From positions 17,393,183 through 17,457,182 of the forward strand of contig OZ034972.1 of the NCBI GenBank assembly GCA_964030785.1: a DNA stretch of 64,000 bases, in the 5' to 3' direction. A program made the position numbers and the translations under genes. Of this stretch, positions 20,117 through 33,200 are shown piece after piece (position 1 is the stretch's first letter; the number at the start of each line of letters is the position of its first letter). The notes under the pieces were generated by a model. The model had not been told where the DNA came from. It made no database searches and was given only the letters and a program-made list of their open reading frames with translations. Source of the stretch: Siderastrea siderea (taxonomy: Eukaryota > Cnidaria > Anthozoa > Scleractinia > Rhizangiidae).

Positions 20117-20998
20117 CTAATTAAAGGTATCACCTAACAACTGATGGGATACCCCAGAAAGAAGGGAATGTGGGCACTGAACATATCTTTCGTAGCAGTC
20201 AGAGGACCACCGCCCAAGTGTTTTTATTAGCCAAGGGGGAAGGCCCACAGAAGCAGAGGTTGTGGCAGCCCCAATTCTATAGCTATGTCCCGCATACTGA
20301 GATGGTTGAAAACCTGACATAGAGAGAAGCTGCCTAGTTTCAGAGGTAAGTTCCGCTTTTGTGAGGGGAGCCCCAGACAAGTACTGAAAAAGTGGACCTG
20401 TTTTGTTCCCCCGGTAGGACAAATAATTTGCTATAGCCAAAACAGGGCAGACCCTCTGGTCAGTCTTTCCAATAACAATAGTCTGACCCGAACGAAATGG
20501 GTCGGTTTCGGATATTTTTATCCTAACTGACATATGTTCAGGGTTTTGAAAACTGGGGAAAAAGGTTACATCCCCTGGAGACAAGTGGAGTGTACATGAA
20601 TAGGGTGAGTTGCAGGTCATTTCTACCAAGCGGAGGAAACCAAAAAAGGCTAAGGTCATGGCTGCCCATACCATAATAGAGTCATAGTTAGTGGTGGTTG
20701 GGATTGCAAGAAGTTGGAAGAACAATTTCAGGTGGTTTATTGTAATAGGGAGTCGAATGCGGGTAGAATCGCCCTGGGAACGCTTGATGCCGTGGCAAAT
20801 CAACTGCAGGCGCAAGAATGTCTTAAGGTCCAGGTCATAGCCTGAGCAGATATGCAGGTGTCTAACTGCAGCCAGGTAGCCCTTGATGGATGAGTGTTTA
20901 ATTGTTTTGGCTAAATATGCAACATACTGAATCAGAGTCTCTTCATTGGTTGGCAAATGAGTTGACTTGTGTGGGCTGTGGAAGGTATAAAAGTCCAA
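20117..20998 (-). CDS. Tyrosine recombinase of element B copy 2, frame intact
   Basis: The frame gives 293 residues from a TTG at 20998. It stays open further upstream to about 21070 (with TKQTYTSGERRFLDF, typical of the family N-terminus), where it overlaps the end of RNase H in another frame; no ATG is near. Catalytic residues, counting from the TTG, are Arg123 (GFLRLVE), His238 and Arg241 (GHSYRIG), Trp264 (LGRWSSD) and the nucleophile Tyr272 (ERYVQ). The enzyme class integrates circular element DNA without target duplication. This frame is intact although pol upstream is dead. It is nearly identical to copy 3. Confidence 0.85.
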   Translation of the reverse strand: MDFYTFHSPHKSTHLPTNEETLIQYVAYLAKTIKHSSIKGYLAAVRHLHICSGYDLDLKTFLRLQLICHGIKRSQGDSTRIRLPITINHLKLFFQLLAIPTTTNYDSIMVWAAMTLAFFGFLRLVEMTCNSPYSCTLHLSPGDVTFFPSFQNPEHMSVRIKISETDPFRSGQTIVIGKTDQRVCPVLAIANYLSYRGNKTGPLFQYLSGAPLTKAELTSETRQLLSMSGFQPSQYAGHSYRIGAATTSASVGLPPWLIKTLGRWSSDCYERYVQCPHSLLSGVSHQLLGDTFN

Positions 20999-21077
20999 AA
21001 ATCTTCGTTCACCAGATGTGTATGTTTGTTTAGTAGAGGCAGCAACAGAGAGACTTAAGTAATGTGGATGTCGGCAT

Positions 21078-22875
21078 TCAGATCACCAACATTGCCGGGG
21101 GTATGGGACATGGGGCTGGGTCTGCATGAGGGGCCAGTCTGTGAAATCGATCCATCTGAAATCGAGAGAGGGAATCCGCGCTTTCATTTGTCTTGCCTTC
21201 AATGTGTTCTGCCCTTGGATAGAAGTTATGTCTTAAAGTTAAGAGGGTAAAATGGCGAACGAGGTCCATCACCCTAGGAATGTGGGATCGTTTAGAGTTT
21301 ACTATACTGACAACCGATTTGTTGTCACAATAGAAAACAATACGCTTATTAGCGAACTCATCCCCCCATAGGTAGCATGCTACCACCAAGGCAAATAACT
21401 CTTGCCAGGCAATGCTTATACCAGGAGCATTGAGCTGGTGGTGAGTCTCCCACCTACCCTGAAACTGTTTCTGACCTAATATCCCACCGTACCCAAGTGT
21501 ACCTGAGGCATCGCTATGGAGTTCTCAGGAGTCGGAGTCTAGCCATGAAGTAGGGAGGAAAATCCCGGCCCCATTCCAAGTGCGAATAAACTATTGCCAC
21601 ATAGTAAGATCCTTGAAGAAACCCTTGCTTAATTTAATGTGGTGGTAAGCTTTAGCGACTTTACAAGTTAGCTCAAACATGTGCTGTAGAAAGGGTCTCC
21701 CATGGGTAAAAACTCTGCACGCAAAGTTCAAAGTCCCAATGAGTGATTGTAACTCCATTAGGATGCATGTCCTTTTTGTTTGAAAGAGGGCAAGGGAGGC
21801 CTGTATCCGTTCTACCTAATCTGCTGGGAGTCTGGCCTCAATGCGGACGGTGTCCAGGATAATTCCTATGAACTCAAGGATAGTAGAAGGGCCCTCTGTT
21901 TTGTTGGCTGCAATGGGGATACCCAGATTCCTAAAGGTCAAGAGCATGCCTATTCAAGCTCTGCTGGCATAGCAAATTTAGAGGAGGGGAGGATGAGGCT
22001 GGTTCGATGATCAAGAAATCATCGAGGATATGACAAACAAATGAAACCAGGCATTGATTGAGGAGGATCCACTCTATCGCATCAGACAGTAAATTGAACA
22101 GGAAAGGGGCACTCCTGAAGCCAAAGGGAAGGACTTTGTCATAGTAGTAGCTTCCCTCCCAATACATGCGGAATAGCTCATAATCTGAAGGCCCAAGAGG
22201 GATGAGGCGAAACGCTGACTCGATGTCTGTCTTCGCAAGAAAGGACCCTTGGCCGAGGCTCAAAATCCCTTGGATTGCATTGTCGATTGTTATCTACTGA
22301 AGGCTGAAATCCTCCTGGGAGATTGCAGAGTTGATACTCGTCTCTCCAGATTTTGGGAAAGATAAGTGAAAGATGGTCCCAAACTTAGTAGAATGTTTTT
22401 TAGGGACCGATCCGATGGGAGACACCTGGAAATTGGGCAGTAGTGGGCTGGGGAAAGGTCCCGCAACTCGCCCCAGGGCCACTTCCCTGGAAAGGTTTTC
22501 TGAAACAGTATTTGGTTGAGAAAGGGCAGTGGGCAGATTCCTAGAGAATCTAGCAACACGTCTCCCAGTAAAACCCACATCGGCCCCATACCTAAGATTG
22601 TTACACAATTTCGAGACAAATTCCTGATCAGGATGATTAGTCAATGTTTCCTCAAGTCGTCGTACAATAATAGGGGTCGGGAGGGGACAAGTAGTGTTCT
22701 CACTTTCGATGAGAGGAACTTGACTTTGAGTTTCCATGGTCATTATCTCTATTTCTCCCCCCTTCCCCCTCTGGTTGCCGGACAGGGTGGGTCGGGTAGT
22801 CAACCCTTGGGTGCGATCCACTACATTTGTTACATACATGTCTGAAATAGCAGGGGTCGCTATTACATGTGCCAC
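21078..22875 (-). pseudogene. Reverse transcriptase-RNase H of element B copy 2, broken
   Basis: The domain order matches copy 1. RT motifs FLAKTDIESAFR and ILDD lie in 21931-22263, and RNase H with HSDAS, WQELFAL, YCDNKS and ESADSLSR is at the left end. In-frame stops are at 22294-22296, 21816-21818, 21591-21593 and 21525-21527. The extra base after ILDD is shared with copy 1 but not with copy 3. The frame overlaps the end of gag on the right. Confidence 0.8.
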
Positions 22876-23881
22876 TCATATTGTAAAAGTTGCATGTGCC
22901 TCTGTTTGCGCCCCCTGTTGAAGAGACACTTCGCTGGGGTCCATTGGAAAAAAGCGGATACTCTTCTTTGAGTATCGCTGGTGACACAGTAGAAATGGTT
23001 AACCAAAGCTGAGTGTCAACCACTGACCAATTAATAGACTTATTTACACTAGCTTTCTGGCGAAACTTAAAATCATAAGATGCCCATCCTAACCCTTTGT
23101 GCACACGGGCTGCATATCTAATCAAACTAACATATTGCAAGAGTTCCTGCGATCTTGTTGGGAACTTGTCGATTAGTACACTCATATAGGAGGTAAAAGC
23201 AGTGGTCCACTGTTCAATATCGGTGATTGAGGTGGAGGCTGTCGGCTTCGATTTCTTCGACACCTTAACAACTTAGTTCTCTAAAGATAGGACAAGATTA
23301 TCATCCTCATCGTGCAGCGACAGGTTCTTAGGAAGTAGTTTTGAAAGATCAAAAAACTCACCACTTTGGATGTCTTTGATGTACTGTCCTGGGATGTCTT
23401 GGAAGGGCGATGCGAAGTTTACCGCCGCAATGGTCGTGGGAACTGTCGTTTCGGGCGCTGTGCCAGGCACAAGCGAAGCGGGCCTTTGGGCAAGAAGGCT
23501 CGAAGAAGCACTCACAGCGGCCCTAGCCGCCTCGGTCGCTATTTCCCTGGCAGATTGTTTCACAGCGTCCACAATTAATTGTTGGATCGTCTGCATCTGG
23601 CCGTCTGTAAACGCAGGGCGCTCTTGCCTTTGTGCCGCCGTTTCGTTGTTGTTTGGAGCTGCTGGTTCATGTTCATTGATGTTGTGAACCTGAGTTGGTG
23701 GTGGATTGTTCAGCTCCCGGAGCCGGCGTTCGAGAGTCTTTCGGACTCCTGTCGATGGTTTCCCATGTTGAACGCAAAGAGAGCTAAGGTCGGCGATGGA
23801 TAGGGCTCCAAACACGGTCGGCTCAATATTCGGTTGTGCGCTTGGGCGGGAAGTCGACAGGCGTGCTCGTGGTGGCATCAT
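22700..23881 (-). pseudogene. Gag of element B copy 2, one nonsense codon
   Basis: This is almost identical to the gag of copy 1, with the same TAA (23273-23275) and the same Cys to Tyr change in the last knuckle position. The SAP-like N-terminus, alanine-rich helix, core and zinc cluster are otherwise as in copy 3. Without the TAA it would have the same length as the copy 3 protein, within a residue or two. Confidence 0.78.
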
Positions 23882-24224
23882 TTGAAGTCCTGAAACTTAA
23901 AATCGCCTCACAGGATCGTCTCACAGGATAGGGAAACCGTCTCAGAAGAGAGCGAAGAAACAAGCTGAAAATACAGTTTGCTAGCTCGCAGCGAAGGAAT
24001 GAATGAACACACAACTCGTGCACGATGCCTGGGGATCGATTGACAGTGAAATACCAGCCAATTCTGATTGGCTCAGCGTACAGTTTGCGTTACTAATGCA
24101 TGTGATCACACTAAACTTTGGACTTTGAAACCCTACCCTCTACCTTATAGCAAGTCACACAACCAGCACGTAATCACTCATGGTTGTCCCAGTAACTTAA
24201 ATTATGAGGACAGAAATTGGTCTT
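23882..24224 (-). promoter_or_regulatory. 5' leader of element B copy 2 with inverted CCAAT pair
   Basis: This noncoding leader precedes gag. Positions 24056-24073 hold agccaat and attggct around tctg, giving a CCAAT box on each strand. A TATAAGG-like sequence occurs on the minus strand near 24141-24147, but it lies upstream of the CCAAT pair, so I do not pair them into one promoter. The transcription start is unknown. Confidence 0.45.
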
Positions 24225-27200
24225 CAAAATTGGTGCGCCCAGTGAGAAAATGACAAAACGTGCTGATCTCGGACTGAAAACCCTGTTTTGAACAAACTCA
24301 TACACTTTGCTAAAAATGGCTAAGAAGTGGTGTACCCAGTGCGGAATCGTCAAAACGTGGTGACCTCCCGCTGACAACACTGTTTTGTACAAGACACGTG
24401 CACTTTGTTGAAAATCGCTAAAAAGTGGTGCGTCCAGTGCGAAAATGACAAAACGTGCTCATCTCGGGCTGAAAACGCTGTTTTGGACAAACTCGCGCAC
24501 TTTGCTCAAAACCACTAAAAAGTGTTGTGCCCAGTGCCAAAATGAGAAAACGTGCTGATCTCGCGCTGGAAACGCAGTTTTTAACAAACTCGTGTACTTT
24601 GCTGAAAGTTGCTAAAAAGTGGTGCACTCAGTTTGAAAATGACGAAACGTGCTGATCTCAGACTGAAAACGCTGTTTTGTACAAACTCGTGCACTTTGCT
24701 GAAAATCATCGACACGTGGAACGCCCAGTGTTAAAATGACAAAACGTGGTGATCTTGGACTCAAAACGCTGTTTTGTACTTTATACAAACGTATGCACTT
24801 TGCTCAGAATCACTCAAAATTGGTGCAACCAGTGGGAAAATAACAAAACGTGCTGATCTCGGGTTGGAAACGCTGTTTTGCACAAACCATGCACTTTGCT
24901 ACAAATGGCTAAGAAGTTGTGCGCCCAGTGTGGAATCGACGAAACGTGCTGATCTCTGGGGCTAAAACCGCTGTTTTGGACAAACTCGTGCACTTTGCTA
25001 AAAATGGCTAAGAAGTGGTGCAGCCAGTGCAGAATCTACAAAACGTGCTCATCTTGGGCTGAAAACGCTGTTTTATACAAAGTCGCGCAGTTACCTGAAA
25101 ACCCCAAGAAAATGGTGCAAAAATGACAATCTCGTGCACTTTGCTAAAAATGACTTAAAAGTAGTGCGTCCAGTTCGAAAATGACAAATTGTGCTCATCT
25201 CGGGCTGAAAACGCTGTTTTGTACAAACTCGTGTACTTTGCTGAAAACCACTAAAGAGTAGTGTACCCATAGCAAAAATGAGAAAATGGGTGATCACGGG
25301 CTGAAAACGCTGTTTTCCACAAAATCGTGCATTTTGCTAAAAATAGCTAAGAAGTGGTGCACCCAGTGCGGAATCAACAAAACGTGCTAATCTCGGGCTG
25401 AAAACGCTGTTCTGTACAAACTCGCGCAAAACGTGCTGATTTCGCGCTGGAAACACTGTTTTCTACAAACTCGTGTACTTTCCTAAAAACGCTAAGAAGT
25501 GGTGCACCCAGTGCAAAAATGCCAAACCGTGCTAATCTCGGGCTAAAAACACTGTTTTCTACAAACTCTTGCCCTTTGGTGAAAACCGTGAAAAAGCTGT
25601 GCGCCCTATGCAAAAATGACAAAACGTGCTTATCTCAAGCTGAAAACGCTGTTTTGTACACACTGTGCACTTTACTAAAAATTGCTAAAAAGTAGTGCCC
25701 GCAGTGCAAAAATGACAAAACGTGCTGATCTCGGGTTGAAAACGCTGTTTTGTACAAACTCGCATACTTGGCTAAAAACCGCTAAAAACTGTTGTGCCCA
25801 GTGCAAAATTGAAAAAATTTGCCGATCTCGCGCTGGAAACGTTGTTTTGTACAAACTCGTGTACCTTGCTGAATAGTGCTAAAGAGTGGTGCACCTAGTT
25901 CGAAAGTAACGAAACGTGCTGATCTCGGGCTGAAAACGCTGTTTTGTACAAAGTCGCGTACTTTGGTCAAAACTGCTAAAAAGTGTTGTGCCCAGTGCGA
26001 AAATGACAAAACGTGCTAATCTCGCGCTGGATACGCTGTTTTGTACAAGCTCGTGTACTTTGACTTAAAATCGCTAAAAACTGGTGAACCCAGTGCAAAA
26101 ATGACGAAACGTGCTGATCTTGGGCTGAGAACACTATTTTGCACAAAGTCGCACACTTTGCTAAAAAGCGCTAAAAAGTGGTGTGTCCCGTGCAAAAACG
26201 AAAAAAACGTGCTGATTTCTGGCTGAAAACGCTGTTTTGTACAAACTCGTGCACTTTGCTAAAAATGGCTAAAAAGTAGTGCGTCCACTGCGAAAATGAC
26301 AAAATGTGCTCATCTCGGGCTGAAAACACCTTTTCGTACAAACTCGTGTACTTTGCTGAAAACCACTAAAAAGTAGTGTAGCCAGTGCAAAAATGAGAAA
26401 ATGGCTGATCAGGGGCTGAAAACGCTGTTTTCTACAAACTCGTGCAGTTTGCTAAAATGGCTAAAAAGTAGTGCGCAAAGTGTGAAAATGACAAAACGTG
26501 CTGATCTCGTGCTGAAAACATCTGCTTTGTACAAGCTAGAGCACTTTGCTAAAAATCGCTAAAAAAGTAGTGCACCCTGTGCAAAAATGAAACAAAGTGC
26601 TGATCTTGGGCTAAAAACGCTGTTTTGTACTAAACTCTTGTACTTTGCTAAAAATCGCTAAAAAAGGGGTGCATCCAGTGCAAAAATGACGAAACGTGCT
26701 GGTCTTGAGCTGTAAACGCAGTTTTTCACCAACTCTTGCACTTTCCTGAAAATGGCAAAAGGTATTGCGCCCACTGCGGAATCGACAAAACGTGCTGACC
26801 TTCTGCCGAAAACTCTGTTTTGTACAAACTCGCCAACTTTGCTCAAAACAGCTAAAAAGTGTTGTGCCCTGTGCTAAAATGAGAAAACGTGCTGAGCTCG
26901 CGCCGGAAACGCTGTTTTGTACAAAGTCGTGTACTTTGATGAAACTCGCTAAAAAGTGGTGCGCCCAGTGCAAAAATGACAAAACGCGCTTATCTCGGGC
27001 TGAAAACGATGTTTTTTCCAAACCCGTGTACTTTGCTGAAAATGGCTAAAAAGTAGTTTGCCCAAAGCGAAAATAACAAAGCGTGCTGATCTCCGGATGA
27101 AAATCGCTCTCTTGTACAAACTCGTGCACTTTGCCGAAAATTACTAAAACGTGGTACGTCCAGTGTTAAAATGACAAAACGTGGTGATCTTAGGATGAAA

Positions 27201-30200
27201 CCGCTGTTTTGTACTTTGTACAAACGCATGCACTTTGCTAAAAATTCGCTCAAAATTGGTGCAACCAGTTGGAAAATGACAAAACGTGCTGATCTCGGCT
27301 TGGAAACGCTGTTTTTCACAAACTCGTGCACTTTGCTAAAAATGGGTAAGAACTTGTGTGCCCAGTGCAGAAATGACAAAATGGGCTGATCTCGGGCTCA
27401 AAACACTGTTCTGTACAAACCGTGCACTTTGCTGGAAATTTATGTCAAGTGGTGCACGCAGTGCTAAAATGACAAGACTTGCTGATCTCGGGGGTTGAAA
27501 ACGCTTTTTTGGACAAACTGGTGCAGTTTGCTAAAAATGGCTTAAAAGTAGTTCGCCCAGTGACGAATTGACAAAACGTTCTGATATCGCGCTGGAAACG
27601 CTGTTTTGTACAAACTCGTGTACTTTCCTAAGAAACCGCTAAGAAGTGTTGTGCCCAGTGCAAAATTGACAACACGTGCTGATCTCGCGCTGGAAACGCT
27701 CATTTGTACATCTTGGTTTACTTTGCTGGACAAACTCGTGCACTTTGCTAAAAATGGCTAAGAAGTAGTGCACCCAGTGCAAAAGTGACAAAACGTGCTA
27801 ATCTCGGGCTGAAAACACTGTTTTGTACAAACTCTTGCACTTTGCTGAAAACTGCCAAAAAGTAGTGCGCCCTGTGCAAAAATGACAAAACGTGCTGATC
27901 TCGGGCTGAAAACGCTGTTTTGTACAAACTCGTGCAGTTTGCTAAAAATGGCTAAGAAGTAGTGCACCCAGTGCAAAAGTGACGAAACGTGCTAATCCCG
28001 GGCTGAAAACACTGTTTTGTACAAACTCTTGCACTTTGGTGAAAACCGTGAAAAAGTGGTGCGCCCTGTGCAAAAATGACAAAACGTGCTTATCTCAAGC
28101 TGAAAACGCTGTTTTGTACACACTGTGCACTTTGCTAAGAATTGCTAAGATGTAGTGCCCCCAGTGCAAAAATGACAAAATGTGCTGATCTCGGGCTGAA
28201 AACGCTCTTTTGTACAAACTCGTATACTTTGCTAAAAACCGCTAAAAACTGTTGTGCCCAGTGCAAAATTGACAAAGTGTGCTGATCTCGCACTGGAAAC
28301 GCTGTTTTGTACAAAGTCGCGCAGTTTGGTCAAAACTGCTAAAAAGTGTTGTACCCAGTGCGAAAATGACAAAACGTGCTGATCTTGCGCTGGAAACGCT
28401 GTTTTGTAAAAACTCGTGTACTTTGCTGACAATCGCTAAAAACTGGTAACCCAGTGCAAAAATGACGAAACGTGCTGATGTTGGGCTGAAAACGCTATTT
28501 TGCACAAAGTCGCACACTTTGCTAAAAACCGCTAAAAAGTGGTGTGTCCGGTGCAAAAATGACAAAACGTGCTGATGTGGGTCTAAAAACGCTGTTTTGT
28601 ACCAAACTCCTGTACTTTGCTAAAATCGCCAAGAAAGGGGTGCACCCAGTGCGAAAATGAGGAAACGTGCTGGTGTTGAGCTGTAAACCCAGTTTTCACC
28701 AACTTGTGCACTTTCCTGAAAATGGCAAAAAATATAGCGCCAACTGCGAAATCGACAAAACGTGCTGATTTCGGGCTGAAAACTCTGTTTTGTACAAACT
28801 TGCGCACTTTGCTCAAAACAGCTAAAGAGTGTTGTGCCCAGTGCAAAAGTGCTGAGCTTGCGCTGGAAACGCTGTTTTGTACAAACTCGTGTACTTTGGT
28901 AAAAATTGGTAAAAAGTAGTGCACCCAGTGTGAAAATGACAAAACGTGCTGATCTCGGGCTTAAAGCACTGTTTTGTACAAACTCGCGCACTTTGCTCAA
29001 AACAGGTAAAAAGTGTTGTGCCCAGTGCGAAAATGACAAAACGTGCCAAGCTCGCGCCGGAAACGCTGTTTTGTACAAACTCGTGTACTTTGCTGAAACT
29101 CGCTAAAAAGTGGTGCACCCAGTGCAAAAATGACAAAACGTGCTCATCTCGGGCTGAAAACGATGTTTTTTACAAACTCGTGTACTTTGCTGAAAACCAC
29201 TAAAAAGTAGTTTGCCCAAAGCGAAAATAACAAAGCGTGCTGATCTCCGGACCAAAAGGCTGTCCTGTACAAACTCGTGCACTTTGCCGAAATTACCAAA
29301 ACGTGGTACATCCAGTGTTAAAATGTCAAAACGTGGTGATCCTCGGCTTGGAAACGCTGTTTTGCACAAACTTGTGCACTTTGCTAAAAATGGGCAAGAA
29401 CTTGTGCGCCCAGTGCAGAATTGACAAAATGGGCTGATCTTGGGCTGAAAACACTGTTCTGTACAAACCGTGCACTTTGCTCGAAATTTCTGTAAACTGG
29501 TGCACCCAGTGCAAAAATGACAAAACGTGGTGATGTCGGGGGTTGAAAACCCTGTTGTGGGCAAACTCTTTCACTTTGCTAAAAATGGCTAAGAAGTGGT
29601 GTACTCAGTGCAAAAGTGACAAAACGTTCTAATGTCGGACTGAAAACACTGTTTTGTACAAAGTCTTGCACTTTGCTGAAAACCGTCAAAAAGTAGTGCG
29701 CTCTGGGCAAAAATGACAAACCGTCCTTATCTTTTGCTGAAAACGCTGTTTTGTACAAACTCGTGCAGTTTGCTGAAAATGGCTTAAAAGTAGTTTGCTC
29801 AGTGGGGAATCAACAAAACGTGCTGATCTCGGGCTTATAACGCTGTTTTGGATAACCTCGTGTACTTTGCTAAAAACTGCTAAAAACTGTTGTCCCAGTG
29901 CAAAATTGACAAAACGTGCTGATATCGCGCTGGAAACGCTGTTTTGGATAAACTCGTGTACTCTGCTAGAAACCGCTAAAAACTGTTATGCCCAGTGCAA
30001 AATTGACAAAACGTGCTGATCTCGCGCTGGAAACGCTGTTTTGTACAAACTCGTGTACCTTGCTAAGAAACCGCTCAGAAGTGTTGTGCCCAGTGCAGAA
30101 TCGACAAAACGTGCTGATCTCGTGCTGGAAACGTTGTTTTGTACAAACTCGTTTAATTTGCTAAAAATTGCTAAAATTGGTGCGCCCAGTGCGAAAATGA

Positions 30201-33200
30201 CAAAACTCGCTGATCTCGGGGGTTGAAAACGCTGTTTTGGACAAACTCGTGCACTTTGCTAAAAATGGCTAAGAAGTGGTGCACTCAGTGCAGAAGTGAC
30301 AAAACGTGCTGATCTCGGGCTGAAAACAGTGTTTTGTACAAACTCGTGCACTTTGCTGAAAACCGTCAAAAAGTGGTGCGCCCTGTGCGAAAATGACAAA
30401 ACGTGCTCATCTCTGGGGCTAAAACCGCTGTTTGGACAAACTCACGCACTTTGCTAAAAATCGCTAAACCGTGATGTGCCCGGTGCGAAAATGACAAAAC
30501 ATGCTGATCTCAGGCTGAAAATGCTGTTTTGTACAAACTCGTTCACTTTGCTAAAAATTGCAAACAGGTAGTGCGTCCAGTACCAAAATGACAAAACGGG
30601 CTCATCTCGCGCTGAAAACGCTGTTTTGTACAAACTCGTGTACTTTGCTGAAAATGCTAACAAGTGCTGCATCCAGTGCAAAAATGACAAAACGTGCTGA
30701 TCTTGGGCTGAAAACGCTGTTTTGTACCGGACTCGTGCACTTTGCTAAAAATAGCTAAAAAGTGGTGCACCCAGTGCAAAAATGACAAAACGTGCTGATC
30801 TCGGGCTGGAAACGCATTTTTCCACAAACTTGTACACTTTGCTAAGAATTGCTAAAAAGTAGTGCGCCCAGTGCGAAAATGACAAAACGTGCTGTTTTCA
30901 GGCTGAAAACTTCTTTTTTGTACAAGCTCGAGCACTTTGCTCAAAATCGCTAAAAAGTGGTGCGGGCAGTCTCAAAATGATAAAACGGGGTGATTTTGGG
31001 CTAAAAATGCTGTTATGTACATTGTACAAACTTGCACACTTTGCTGAAAACCGCTAAAATTGGTGTGCTCATTGTAAAAATGACAAAACGTGCTGATCTC
31101 GCGCCGGAAGTGCAGTTTTGTACAAACTCCTGTACTTTGATGGAAACCGCTAAAAAGTTGTGTGCCCAGTGCGAAAATGAGAAAACGTGCTGATCTCGGG
31201 CTGAAAACCCTGTTTCGCACAAACTTGTGCACTTTGCTAAAAATGGCTAAGAAGTGGTCCACGCACCTAGTGCGAAAATTACAAAACGTGCTAATCTCGG
31301 ACAAAACCGCTGTTTTGGACAAACTCGTGTACTTTGCTAAAAATCGCTAAACAGTAGTGTGGCCAGTGCGAAAAGGACAAAACGTGCTGATCTCGGGCTG
31401 AAAACGGTGTTTTGTAAAAACTCGCGCACTTTGCTCAAAAGAGCTAAACAATGGTGCGCCCAGTGAGGAAATGACAAAACGTGCTCAACTCTGGCTGAAA
31501 AAGCTGTTTTGTACAATCTCGTGTACTTTGCTGAAAACCACTAAGAAGTAGTCTGCCCAGTGGGAAAAAGACAAAGCGTGCTGATCTCGGGTTGAAAACG
31601 CTGTCTTGTAAAAGCTCGTGCACTTTTCTGAATATCGCTAAAACGTGGTACGCCCAGTGTGAAAATGACAAAACGTGGTGATGCTGGGCTCAAAACGCTG
31701 TTTTGATACTTTGTACAAACTTGTCCACTTTGCTGAAAATCGCTCAAAATTCGTGCGCCCAGTGCGAAAATGCTAAAACGTGCTGATCTGAGGCTAAAAA
31801 CGCTGTTTTGAATAAACTTGCACACTTTGCTAAAAACTGTTAAAAAGTGGTGTGCCCAGTGCAAAAACTGACAAATCGTGCTGATCCCGGGTTGGAAACG
31901 CTGATTTGTATAAACCCTTGCAATTTGCTAAAAATTGCTAAAAAGTAATGTGCCTAGTGGGGAATCGACAAAACGCGCTGATCTCGCGCTGGAAACGCTG
32001 TTTTGTACAAACTCGTGTACCTTACTAAAAATCGCTAAAAAGTAGTGCACCCAGTGCAAAAATGAGAAAACGTGGTGATCTTGGGCTAAAAACGCTGTTA
32101 TGTACAAACTCGTGGACTTTGGTGAAAACGCTAACAAGTGGTGCACCCAGTGCGAAAATGACAAAAGGTGCTGATCTCGGGGGCTGAAAACACTGTTTTG
32201 CACAAACTCGTGCAATTTGCTAAAAATGGCTAAGAAAATGTGCGCTCAGTGCGCAATTGACAAAACGTGCTGACCTCGTGGGCTGAAAACGCAGTTTTTG
32301 ACAAACTGGTACACTTTCCTAAATGTGGCTAAGAAAAGTTGCACCCAGTGCGGAAGTGTCAAAACGTGCTAATCTTGGGTTGAAAACACTGTTTTGTACA
32401 AACTCGTGCACTTTGCTGAAAATCGCTACCAAGTAAAGTGCCCATTGGGAAATTCAGAAAACATGCTGATCTCGGGCTGAAAATGCTGTTTTGTAAAAAC
32501 TCGTGCACTTTGCTAAAAATTGCTAAAAAGTAGTGCGCCTAGTGCGAAAATGACAAAACGTGCTGCGCTCGGCCTTTTTGTAAAAACTCGTGTACTTTGC
32601 TGAAAGTCCCTCAAAATTGGTGTACCCAGTGAGAAAATGACAAAACTACCTGATTTTCGACTGAAAACCCTGGTTTGAACAAACTCGTACACTTTGCTAA
32701 AAATGGCTAAGAACTGCGGAATCGACCAAACGTGGTGATCTCTCGCTGACGACACTGTTTTGTACAAACAGATGCACTTTGCTGAAAATTGCTAAAAAGT
32801 AGTGCGCCCAGTGCAAAAATGACAAAACGTGCTCATCTCGGGCTGAAAATGCTGTTTTGTACAAACTCGCGCACTTTGCTAACAATTGGTAACAAGTGGC
32901 GAACCCAGTGCAAAAATGACGAAACGTGCTGACCTCGCGGGCTGAAAGCGCTGTTTTGGACAAACTCGTGCCCTTTGCTGAAAATCACTCGAAATTGGTG
33001 CACCCAGTGCAAAAATGACAAAACGTGCGGATCTCGCGCTGGAAACGCAGTTTTGTACAAACTCGTGTACTTTGCTGAAAATTGCTAAGAAGTGGTGCAT
33101 CCAGTTTGAAAATGACGAAACGTGCTGATCTCGGTGGCTGAAAACGCTGTTTTGTACAAAGTTGTGCACTTTGTTGAAAACCGCTATAAAGTGGTGTGCC

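Larger units (their letters stand above)
19633..24224 (-). mobile_element. Element B copy 2 (YR retrotransposon)
   Basis: This is the longest B copy, 4592 bp. From right to left it has a leader, gag, RT-RNase H, YR and a 3' noncoding region. The recombinase frame is open. Gag has one TAA, and pol has stops shared with copy 1 plus three shared by all copies. I found no split direct repeats or inverted terminal repeats, unlike element A. The insertion lies in a satellite monomer at tccct|caaaattgg. Confidence 0.85.
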
